Assembly: GCF_024809855.1 (NCBI RefSeq) | Contig: NZ_JANUEM010000001.1 | Span: 62,001 to 126,000 of the forward strand | Source: Rheinheimera pacifica | GTDB lineage: Bacteria; Pseudomonadota; Gammaproteobacteria; Enterobacterales; Alteromonadaceae | DNA length: 64,000 nucleotides | Direction of reading: 5' to 3' | Part shown: positions 17,014-24,856 of the stretch, in pieces | Layout of the letters: each line of letters starts with the position of its first letter | Position numbering within the stretch: the first letter of the stretch is position 1 | Made by a program: the position numbers and the translations under genes | The notes under the pieces: generated by a model | What the model was told of the DNA's origin: nothing | Database searches by the model: none | What the model saw: the letters and a program-made list of their open reading frames with translations, nothing else

Positions 17014-19863
17014 TTAGAACCTGGTCGTTACATTTAAGTGAACATAACGGCCTAGCAGATCCCAGAACCCCCCAATAGTGTTGGTATTCGCCAACACGCT
17101 ACCAACCAAAGGTGGCTCTTTATCAAAAATGTTGTTAACACCTAACTGTACGGTAACGGCATCATTGACATAGAAACGCCCAACAAGGTCGATATAGCTC
17201 TGGCCAGATATTTTATTACCGATTAGGTTATTCTCTGCACCATCATACTCAACCTCGCCAAAGTACCGCCATTTGGCTCCCAAATCCCAGAAACTACCTG
17301 AGCTGTAATCAACTGACATGGTATGACGCCACTCTGGCTGCGCGAAACACTTACCAGAAATTAAGCCTGAACAGTCGTAATCTGTATCCGCAACGCCTGG
17401 CAATGGATTATAGTATTTTTTCAAATTGCGACTACCAATGATAGACGCCTTCAGTGTACCATCCCCCAACGCGATCGAGTAATTCGCACTAACGTCAATA
17501 CCGCGGTACTGTTCTTCACCCAAGTTTAAGTTTGTGGAGGTTACATAACCTGCCTGACCTAACCATAAACTGCCGTTTGCAGCACGATTAATCAGATCAC
17601 AGTATGAAGCTAAACCTGTTAAACCACACTGGGTAATTGTTTCTTCAGGATCCAATGCAGAAATAACATTTGTTAACTCAATATTCCAATAGTCAATACT
17701 GAAGTTAAAATTCTCAAATGGATTACCCACGATACCAACAGTAATAGTTTCACCTTTCTCAGGTTGCAAATCAGGGTTACCGCCAAAGAAACCATTGTAT
17801 TGGTTAGCATTGTTCGGGTTGATATTGCCGTATTGTGCGGCTGTTACACCAGTATTAGCACACTGAGCAGCTGTAAGTACCGGATTAGCACCAGCACAAG
17901 GATCACTGCCCGCCCATAAGCCAATGCTTTGTGTACTAAATAATTCTCCAACATTCGGCGCACGTACAGCTTTATTGTAGCTGGCACGAGCTTTCCAATC
18001 GGCATTTATTGACCAGTCAACAGCAACTTTATAGGTATTCTCGCCACCAGACGTTGAATAATCAGAATAACGAGCACCTAACTCCAACACCAGATTATCG
18101 GCAATTGCCGTATTATCAAGTAACGGAATACTCAGCTCGGCAAATACTTCATCAACTTTGTAGCCACCGTCCAGATCACTAGTCGGACCACCCTGACCTG
18201 CTAATGCACCTTCCGCATATATAGTGTCAACTGTACGACTAAAGAAAATGTCACGCTTTTCCACTCCCAGAACCGCAGCAACCGGCATAGAATGCCCTGG
18301 CACTGTGAATCCGGTTTCTCCCGTCACGAAAGCATTTAGTATTTTTTGCGTACTGAAACCCGTTGCGATAGCAGCTCCTTGTAACTGCCGGGCAGCTTCA
18401 GTCGTTACACCACCAAAAGTGAACACTTCATATGGAATACAATCACCGGTACAAGCGGGCGCTCCCACAGCGCCTAAGCGTTGAGCCATATAGTTAACGT
18501 AAAAGTCGTTTTTATATGCATCTGATGAACTGACTGAACCATACTGATATGAAACATCATAGCTCCAGCTATCGTTAATCATACCTTCAACACCGGTAAC
18601 GATTCGGAAAGAGTTGTGCTCCAGATTAGCCTGACGACCGCCCCCTTCGACATTTCGTTTACCGATGTAAATTTCTAATTGTTCTGCTCCCGGAAAGGCT
18701 TCGGCGAATTGCGCCTGTTGCGCAGCGCTGAAAATCGGGCTGTTAACATCGAATGTAAAATTCTGGAAGAAAATACCTGACTCTGCAATCTGCCCCGTTG
18801 TGCGGTTTTGCATATAATTTATTTCGGTATATACATTCGCATGTTGATTAACTTCATAATTTACGAACGAACCTAACGTAAAACGTTTATCCGGACGCAT
18901 AAAATGGTTCACCGGTGCAAAGTTATAAACATTCGTCACGTCTGTAAATTCAGTGGTACCACCATTGTCTATAATTGACCAATAAGCATTTTGATCAAAA
19001 TCTACTTCGCCATCAACATAGGGGTAAATATCAAAGTTTGGAATATCTGCCGTGTCTGAGCCACCGCAAGCTAAAGTTCCGGGGTTGATGGCACAGGAAG
19101 CATAGTCACGCTCACCCTGTAGCATTTCATCTACGTTACGATAAGAAGCAAAAGCGGTTGCATGGCCTTTACCGTCGGCAAAAGCGCCACCCAGAGTCAG
19201 GTCCAGTGTAATGGTTTTACCATTTAAACCCGAGTTACCGGTTTTGTAATCATAACCACGCTGGTCCATTTTCTCTTGGATAAATTTGTTATCGTTATCA
19301 TGTTGATAACCAGAGTAACCTGCGTTAATTTCAACGCCTTCAAAATCTTTCTTCATTACGAAGTTAACAACACCCGCTACGGCATCTGCGCCATAAGTTG
19401 CTGAGCCGCCACCTGTTAAGATTTCAACCCTATCCACAAGTGCAGCAGGTATCTGGTTTACGTCTGATGCAGATGAATATAAACCACCAGGCTGTAAACG
19501 GCGGCCGTTAAGTAGTACTAAAGTACGGTTAGCGCCAATGCCCCGCAAATCTAATGACGCCGTACCAGTTGCACCGTTCACACTAAAAGCAGTGTCGGCA
19601 GCTTCCACCTGTGGAAGACTGTTCAGCATATCTTCAATACGGGTAAAACCACCCGCTTTTATTTCATCTGCAGTCGTTACCTGAATAGGGCTAGATGTTT
19701 CCATATCCGTACGTTTGATACGTGAACCGGTAACCTCAATTCGCTCAACTTTCGCTACGCCTTCTTCCTGTGCATTTACTGAAGCAGTAAATGCAGTGGT
19801 AGAAGCTGCGCCAAATGCTATGGCTAACCGCACGGCTTTGCTTAATTTACTATTTGTATACAT
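17014..19863 (-). CDS. TonB-dependent receptor 1 (oar-like, substrate unknown)
   Basis: 949-aa outer-membrane transporter. Signal peptide about 1-31 (KAVRLAIAFGAASTTAF then SVNAQ). A TonB-box-like stretch VERIEVTGSRIKRTD is followed by the plug domain (IRIEDMLNSLPQVEA-like; LVLLNGRRLQPGGLYSS; VDRVEILTGGGSATYGADAV) and a 22-strand-type barrel ending in Phe (YVHLNVTTRF). It shares a nearly identical N-terminus and upstream region with the 936-aa receptor 4 kb away, so the two are paralogues. No ExbBD/TonB genes are near. The TPR/2OG oxygenase gene lies downstream. The ligand cannot be stated; large receptors of this group often take up peptides or glycans. Confidence 0.93.
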   Translation of the reverse strand: MYTNSKLSKAVRLAIAFGAASTTAFTASVNAQEEGVAKVERIEVTGSRIKRTDMETSSPIQVTTADEIKAGGFTRIEDMLNSLPQVEAADTAFSVNGATGTASLDLRGIGANRTLVLLNGRRLQPGGLYSSASDVNQIPAALVDRVEILTGGGSATYGADAVAGVVNFVMKKDFEGVEINAGYSGYQHDNDNKFIQEKMDQRGYDYKTGNSGLNGKTITLDLTLGGAFADGKGHATAFASYRNVDEMLQGERDYASCAINPGTLACGGSDTADIPNFDIYPYVDGEVDFDQNAYWSIIDNGGTTEFTDVTNVYNFAPVNHFMRPDKRFTLGSFVNYEVNQHANVYTEINYMQNRTTGQIAESGIFFQNFTFDVNSPIFSAAQQAQFAEAFPGAEQLEIYIGKRNVEGGGRQANLEHNSFRIVTGVEGMINDSWSYDVSYQYGSVSSSDAYKNDFYVNYMAQRLGAVGAPACTGDCIPYEVFTFGGVTTEAARQLQGAAIATGFSTQKILNAFVTGETGFTVPGHSMPVAAVLGVEKRDIFFSRTVDTIYAEGALAGQGGPTSDLDGGYKVDEVFAELSIPLLDNTAIADNLVLELGARYSDYSTSGGENTYKVAVDWSINADWKARASYNKAVRAPNVGELFSTQSIGLWAGSDPCAGANPVLTAAQCANTGVTAAQYGNINPNNANQYNGFFGGNPDLQPEKGETITVGIVGNPFENFNFSIDYWNIELTNVISALDPEETITQCGLTGLASYCDLINRAANGSLWLGQAGYVTSTNLNLGEEQYRGIDVSANYSIALGDGTLKASIIGSRNLKKYYNPLPGVADTDYDCSGLISGKCFAQPEWRHTMSVDYSSGSFWDLGAKWRYFGEVEYDGAENNLIGNKISGQSYIDLVGRFYVNDAVTVQLGVNNIFDKEPPLVGSVLANTNTIGGFWDLLGRYVHLNVTTRF

Positions 19864-19879
19864 GTATTTCTCCCTGGAC

Positions 19880-19891
19880 CACTATCTAGTG
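19880..19891 (-). promoter_or_regulatory. Leader hairpin before receptor 1
   Basis: CACTA-GA-TAGTG inverted repeat in the mRNA leader, ending 10 nt before the GGGAG ribosome site. The same hairpin in longer form, with identical flanks, precedes receptor 2. Confidence 0.4.
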
Positions 19892-19975
19892 ATTCTATTT
19901 TTTTATCAGCCACCAACCACCCACAACCAATGGCATACCATTCACACCTGAAAAACACCAGTGTGTCACAACAGA

Positions 19976-20004
19976 TAATAAGATCATACTTTCCGCAGGG
20001 TCAA
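19976..20004 (-). promoter_or_regulatory. Promoter of receptor 1
   Basis: Minus strand TTGACC (20004-19999), 17-bp spacer, TTATTA (19981-19976). Upstream AAATTGTTCC and the motif TGTTGACCCTGC are shared with the receptor 2 promoter, which has the same spacing and leader length of about 105 nt. The rest of the 557-base gap 19864-20421 holds the leader and an IS3 remnant. Confidence 0.7.
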
Positions 20005-20144
20005 CAGTTTTGCGGAACAATTTACACTTACCGTTGTCAGGAGGAAATTTCTGGGTAAAGGTCAAATAGCGGATGTAAAGAGTAGAATTTTTCGCAATAC
20101 ACATACAGGAAATTCTTCCGGAGAGCATCAAGATTTAGCGGTAG

Positions 20145-20330
20145 CCTAAAGTTTGTCAGGATCAGAGTATGATTTCAGTCACTCTATATAAATGGCGAGA
20201 TAAATTTCGCGATGTAAACGCGCCAAAGATATTCGGCTAAAAGAGTCAGAAGCGGGAAACACTTAATTAAAAAAATGTATGCTGAGCAGCGATTTAAGGC
20301 CTTAGCTGTACTAGCTCTCAATGACGCGTG
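20145..20330 (+). pseudogene. Decayed IS3-family transposase OrfA fragment
   Basis: Three frames must be joined to read it. Frame from 20145: VCQDQSMISVTLYKWRDKF and NAPKIFG; frame from 20234: RLKESEAGNT, stop, LKK; frame from 20275: MYAEQRFKALAVLAL. Together this follows the OrfA pattern of IS3-family elements (ISxATxYKWRxKFGGMDAxxxxRLKELEAENxRLKKMYAE). At least two frameshifts and one in-frame stop are present, and no orfB or terminal repeats are visible, so it is a dead remnant. It lies between the two receptor units. Confidence 0.65.
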
Positions 20331-20421
20331 CCATCGGGAAAAATTGATAAAGCTGTTGCCTGTCAGCAATGAGAGTGGTCAATGTTATTTGACCACTACA
20401 TCATTTGAGGAATTTATCCAG

Positions 20422-21363
20422 CTATTGGACATCAAACCGAACCAAACTATTTAAGTAATCAAACGTCACCACAAAATGCTGCATTGCATCTAGCCCTAAA
20501 CTGCCCGTGGCCTGCACATCTCTGCTAATATTGGTACCGGTTCTTACTTTACGTGGAACAAATGGAATGAGTCGCTTACCGCCTTCGACTTCAACCCCTA
20601 AAGATACATTTTCTAATTCGTATGGCCCAATCTTCACGCTGTTCAGTATGAAGACTTCTCTGTTTACTGACGTCGCTAAGTTTAATTCAGCTGCATCAGC
20701 AGCAAAAGCACGAGTTAACAGCCCCTCTTTTTGAGCAGCATCACGATTCAACGCCACGCCCTCAGCAATCGCAGTATCAAAAGTAAGCCACATATCTTTA
20801 CCATGCACAGAAACTCGCAGAGCACGGGCTGACTGATCATTTTTCTTAATAGATTGACTACCCGGAGTACTTGCCACAGCTAAATCAACTTGTGGTTGCA
20901 TAAGCACATTAGCTAACTTTGTCATGTCAAGCTGATTATGGCCAATTAAACGCATTCGTTTGTTCGGAAAGTCAAGTTGAATAATATGCTGGCGTAGAAA
21001 AGGAATACCAAGTACGAGTTCTCCAGCAACATTCTGCACAGCAATTAAATCAGAGAAAGTTAGCTCAACATCGAATATATTAACTTTAATATCCTGATAA
21101 ACTTCAGCATTCCTTTCACCGTCATTATCTTTAAATAAAATTACGCCAGTTCTGCGCAAATTATCTCTATGCTGATCGATAAAACTCTCAGCAATAAAGT
21201 TAACTTTTGCTTTGGTGTCTAAGACAGCATGGGTATTTTGACCGTTAATTTTTATAGGAAATAAGATTGCTCCATTTTCCATTTTAAAATCAATCCACTC
21301 AGTAACTGCAGCTCCGGTCTTTACAGCAAAAAGCAAGCACAGCATTAATGTATACTTTAGCAT
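20422..21363 (-). CDS. Two-lobed retropepsin-like protein with degenerate active sites
   Basis: 313 aa; signal peptide about 1-18 (LKYTLMLCLLFAVKTGA), so periplasmic or exported. Lobe 1 (about 34-142) has the retroviral-type aspartyl protease layout: AVLDTKAKVNFIAESF, then LVLGIPFLRQHIIQLDF. Lobe 2 (about 180-313) repeats it: WLTFDTAIAEGVALN, then GSLGLDAMQHFVVTFDY. The catalytic D-[TS]-G reads D49-T-K in lobe 1 and D196-T-A in lobe 2, so both flap-side Gly are lost. It may be inactive, or a binding protein, or an unusual protease. It follows receptor 2 after a terminator and has a strong AGGGGG ribosome site. Confidence 0.75.
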   Translation of the reverse strand: MLKYTLMLCLLFAVKTGAAVTEWIDFKMENGAILFPIKINGQNTHAVLDTKAKVNFIAESFIDQHRDNLRRTGVILFKDNDGERNAEVYQDIKVNIFDVELTFSDLIAVQNVAGELVLGIPFLRQHIIQLDFPNKRMRLIGHNQLDMTKLANVLMQPQVDLAVASTPGSQSIKKNDQSARALRVSVHGKDMWLTFDTAIAEGVALNRDAAQKEGLLTRAFAADAAELNLATSVNREVFILNSVKIGPYELENVSLGVEVEGGKRLIPFVPRKVRTGTNISRDVQATGSLGLDAMQHFVVTFDYLNSLVRFDVQ

Positions 21364-21488
21364 CTGTCCCCCTATTAATTTTTAATTTTATTAAAGCCAA
21401 TAAAATATGATAGCTATTCAAGGTAGAAAATCTTCCACCTTCGCTATTAGGCCAGAATATATATTAAAAATAATTATAAAATTGTAAC

Positions 21489-21517
21489 AAAAAGCCCCTC
21501 CATTAATGGAGGGGCTT
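21489..21517 (-). terminator. Terminator after second TonB-dependent receptor
   Basis: Perfect palindrome with arm AAGCCCCTCCATT (21492-21504) and its complement (21505-21517), then five T on the minus strand. It separates receptor 2 from the retropepsin-like gene. Confidence 0.92.
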
Positions 21518-21549
21518 AATTATAAACTACAGCTTTAGCTCTTTAACTA

Positions 21550-24360
21550 TTAGAACTTAGTATCAAAGCCAACGTACACAAACCGTCCCATATTAGAATA
21601 CATTTCCTGATTATAGAATGGCCATGCATTAGGTGTTGAGAATGGCGGATCACGATCAAACAAGTTACGCATACCTAATGTTACAGAGGTATCCTGTGTA
21701 ACATTGTAAGTCGTTGCCAGATTCATCTCTGTGTAAGAACTAACTGACAATGGCTTACCAAAATCAACAATAGTACTGCCATCTCTTACAACATCAAAAT
21801 AGCCAATCAGCTCACAACTATTCTGTGCTGTATTACGAGATTGCCATACATCATAACCAGGCAGGTAACGAATTGACAATGACGTAGAGAAATCCTGAAC
21901 ATCTAAAGTAAATGTAGCGTTAGCATTCCAATTTCTGGCGCCATTTTTTGAACTGTCACATAACGGTTGAGTTCTGGATGTTTGATTCATATCTTTAAGC
22001 CGATATTCTGCCTTCAGAGTTGAACGCAGCACACCAAAACCTAAATCAGATCTGTCTGATACATCCAGTAACAAACCTTCAAGCTTACGCTCATTAAGGT
22101 TCTGTAAGTTAGTTCTTACATAACCTTCACGAAGAGCATCGTTCACTGTACCGTTTGGAGCACGTATTACCAATTCAGTTAAACGGCCTTCCGCTTCTTC
22201 ATTCAAGATCTCCTGAATAGCTAAAGAACCAACAATGTTATCGATATCCAGTTTCCAGTAATCCAAAGAGAATGAAAGATTCTCGATAGGCTCAAAAACC
22301 ACGCCTAATGATGCAGACTTAGATTTCTCAGAAGTCAGCTCTGGGTTACCACCACCTCTGGAGTTCAACTCTTTTGTTAAACAATCTGCATGAGTTGCAG
22401 GATCACCACCAGCCGCTACAGCCGCATTACATAATTTCGTATCAATAGCTCGTGTCACACCTTGAGACGTCGCCAAGAACAGATTGCTTAAGTTTGGTGC
22501 CTTAAAGCCTGTGCCTAAAGAACCACGAAGTAACAGTGTATCTGTTGGGCGATAAGCGAACTTACCAGAGTAAGTAGTTTGCGAATCATCGGCTAAATCC
22601 CAGTCCGCTTTATCATGGCGGGCCGCTAAGGTAATTTCTAACTGATCAAATACCGGAAGAGCAAGCTCAATAAAGGCTGCTTCGTTACTGAAAGAACCGC
22701 CACCATTTGAACCTGCACCACCAAGAACCTGTCCTTGTACAGTCGCTGGATCTGAAACGTCGCGATAAGTCTCATTCCGAACGTCAACACCCAGTGCCAT
22801 GCCAATCTGTCCGCCAGGTAACTCTACTGGTAACATACCACCAAACACTAACGAGCCGAAACCGACTTCATAGTTACTAGTTCTGTGAATAGCTGCATTT
22901 AACGAGTTGCAAACAGCTTTTAGCTCTTCAGAAGCACAATCATTTATTACAAATGGATTTAAAGCACCAGAGATAAACGCGTTAGCAGTAGGTGTTGACA
23001 ACAGATTGCCGCTAACACCAACTTGCTGGTTAGTTAAACGCGAAAAACCAATATCACCAGTTAAGCTAAAATCATCGTTAATCTGCCAATCAAAACCACC
23101 AATTGCTTCATAAGTCTGGTTGGTGACATCTTTTTCACGGTTACCAAACTCTAAATAACGGCGTACTACCTGTAATGATGCAGTACCAGCCGCGAATGCA
23201 TCCAAAGCCTGCTGATATAACGCCTCATCACCACCGAACCGATCATTTAATAAATGATCTTTTACAAATTCAGAAGGAGCAACTCTTCCACTGCCACCTG
23301 CAACAACTACGCCACCTGGTGCAGCACCATTAGAGTTTAGCGTATAAACGCGGTTATAACGGAACTGTGCATCCAGTTGCAACGCATCACTCCAGTCATG
23401 TGTAATTTGTGTAAATAACGACTGACGGTCACCTTTAGGCTGGGAAAAATAAAGTGGACCAGTATCATACAAACATTGGCCAGCAGAGTTAATTTGCTCC
23501 TCAGGGCAATCGGCCCATGCTCTATTACCCAGAGCTGATGTAGGCAGGCCGCTATTATTTGTTGCACCTACAAAGCCTAAGGCTGTATAACCAGGCGTAC
23601 CTGAAGGACTGCGGCCTTCGCCACCAGGAATAACGTTACCTTCCGAATCTCTAAGCACTGCAGTTTTGCCAAGATTACGATTTGTAAATGATGTTGCATC
23701 ACGGGTAAAATGTTCAGCTGCAAACAAAATATTTGTTTTACCAGACTGTACACCAGCAACAATAGACAGCTTATTTTCCTTACCGTCGTGGTGCTCTACA
23801 CCCATGCCAGTCTGAAAACTTACCTGAACACCTTCGTAGTTCTTTTTGGTGATAACGTTAATAACACCGGCAACGGCGTCAGAACCGTAAATTGCAGATG
23901 CACCATCACCTAAAATTTCAATGCGATCAACAGCCGCCATAGGCAACTGGTTTACGTCAGTAAAGATGCCCCCGGCAGAGTTTTTTGGCACCCGGCGGCC
24001 ATTTAACAAAATCAAAGTATATTCTGGACTAAGATTCTTGGTACCAACTGAAGAGGCACCACCAGCTTGGCTAAGCCCCTGAGATTCGTTGAAGCCACTA
24101 ACTGCAGCGTTAGTACGCAAAAACTCAGCGATAGTTACTGCGCCAGTGTTCTGGATATCACTAAAACTAAACACTGATACCGGGCTAGCGCCTTCCATAT
24201 CTGTGCGTTTGATACGTGAACCAGTAACTTCAATTCTCTCTACTTTTGCTGTAGCATCTTCTTCGGCAGCGCTTGCAGAAAAAGTAAACGCTGTAGTTGA
24301 AGCGGCACCAAAAGCAAGTGCAATACGTACAGCCTTGCTTATTTTATTATTTATATACAT
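21550..24360 (-). CDS. TonB-dependent receptor 2 (oar-like, substrate unknown)
   Basis: 936-aa outer-membrane receptor paralogous to the one at 17014-19863. Signal peptide about 1-31 (KAVRIALAFGAASTTAF); TonB-box-like VERIEVTGSRIKRTD; plug with TIAEFLRTNAAVSG, LILLNGRRVPKNSAGG and VDRIEILGDGASAIYGSDAV; barrel ending FVYVGFDTKF with terminal Phe. The N-terminal ~60 residues are close to receptor 1, while the plug and barrel differ, so the ligands are probably different. Downstream lies the retropepsin-like gene. ATG 24360 has GGGAGAAATAC upstream, identical to receptor 1. Confidence 0.93.
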   Translation of the reverse strand: MYINNKISKAVRIALAFGAASTTAFTFSASAAEEDATAKVERIEVTGSRIKRTDMEGASPVSVFSFSDIQNTGAVTIAEFLRTNAAVSGFNESQGLSQAGGASSVGTKNLSPEYTLILLNGRRVPKNSAGGIFTDVNQLPMAAVDRIEILGDGASAIYGSDAVAGVINVITKKNYEGVQVSFQTGMGVEHHDGKENKLSIVAGVQSGKTNILFAAEHFTRDATSFTNRNLGKTAVLRDSEGNVIPGGEGRSPSGTPGYTALGFVGATNNSGLPTSALGNRAWADCPEEQINSAGQCLYDTGPLYFSQPKGDRQSLFTQITHDWSDALQLDAQFRYNRVYTLNSNGAAPGGVVVAGGSGRVAPSEFVKDHLLNDRFGGDEALYQQALDAFAAGTASLQVVRRYLEFGNREKDVTNQTYEAIGGFDWQINDDFSLTGDIGFSRLTNQQVGVSGNLLSTPTANAFISGALNPFVINDCASEELKAVCNSLNAAIHRTSNYEVGFGSLVFGGMLPVELPGGQIGMALGVDVRNETYRDVSDPATVQGQVLGGAGSNGGGSFSNEAAFIELALPVFDQLEITLAARHDKADWDLADDSQTTYSGKFAYRPTDTLLLRGSLGTGFKAPNLSNLFLATSQGVTRAIDTKLCNAAVAAGGDPATHADCLTKELNSRGGGNPELTSEKSKSASLGVVFEPIENLSFSLDYWKLDIDNIVGSLAIQEILNEEAEGRLTELVIRAPNGTVNDALREGYVRTNLQNLNERKLEGLLLDVSDRSDLGFGVLRSTLKAEYRLKDMNQTSRTQPLCDSSKNGARNWNANATFTLDVQDFSTSLSIRYLPGYDVWQSRNTAQNSCELIGYFDVVRDGSTIVDFGKPLSVSSYTEMNLATTYNVTQDTSVTLGMRNLFDRDPPFSTPNAWPFYNQEMYSNMGRFVYVGFDTKF

Positions 24361-24374
24361 GTATTTCTCCCTGG

Positions 24375-24391
24375 ATCACTATTTTAGTGAT
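24375..24391 (-). promoter_or_regulatory. Leader hairpin before receptor 2
   Basis: ATCACTA-AAA-TAGTGAT inverted repeat 14 nt upstream of the start codon region, just before the ribosome site. Counterpart of the hairpin at 19880-19891. Confidence 0.45.
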
Positions 24392-24472
24392 TCTATTTTT
24401 ACTGTACCAATCTCTTTTAAGGCGCTTGGCACTCCGCTTATCTCGGATAACCTCCGATTTATCGCCATGTGA

Positions 24473-24501
24473 TAATAAACGTAATTTTTCAGCAGGGTCA
24501 A
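24473..24501 (-). promoter_or_regulatory. Promoter of receptor 2
   Basis: Minus strand TTGACC (24501-24496), 17-bp spacer, TTATTA (24478-24473); flanked by AAATTGTTCC and TGTTGACCCTGC as in receptor 1. The gap 24361-24856 also holds the dinG promoter region; nothing further is recognised between 24545 and 24800. Confidence 0.7.
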
Positions 24502-24833
24502 CAGCTTTTAAGGAACAATTTGTAATTTACATTGTCACGGTCAGCGGCGAATACACCAAAACGGTGTTATTCTTCGCAATCAGTTACTCCACCACCTTTA
24601 ATTCACCACATTTAAAATAGTACGATCAATGATTTATACAAAATCAGGCTTTGGCTATTATTTACACTGAAGTATTAAATATCGGCCTTGCAAAGTCGAC
24701 AATGTAAACTTTTAATTACAAAAATTAATGGTATTCACCAAGCTGTACTCGTAAATACCTGAGCTAATTTTTCTAGATTTATTGAGCCACGAATGTTTTG
24801 CTTGCCTGCCCTATTACGTATACAATCAAACAA

Positions 24834-24849
24834 CTGTATATAAATACAC
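24834..24849 (+). promoter_or_regulatory. Near-consensus LexA (SOS) box upstream of dinG
   Basis: CTGTATATAAATACAC fits CTGT-N8-ACAG with one mismatch in the last base and an AT-rich centre. It ends 7 bp before ATG 24857, so LexA binding would block the dinG start region. A TATACAAT -10-like element lies just upstream (about 24820-24827). Confidence 0.7.
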
Positions 24850-24856
24850 ATCAAAC

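Noticed and set aside
20184..20369. 61-codon minus-strand frame between the receptor units
   Set aside because: It lies opposite the IS3 orfA remnant, which explains the sequence better; no ribosome site.
20275..20454. 59-codon plus-strand frame beginning MYAEQRFKALAV
   Set aside because: Its start is the tail of the IS3 OrfA pattern in a shifted frame, so it is treated as part of the pseudogene rather than a new gene.
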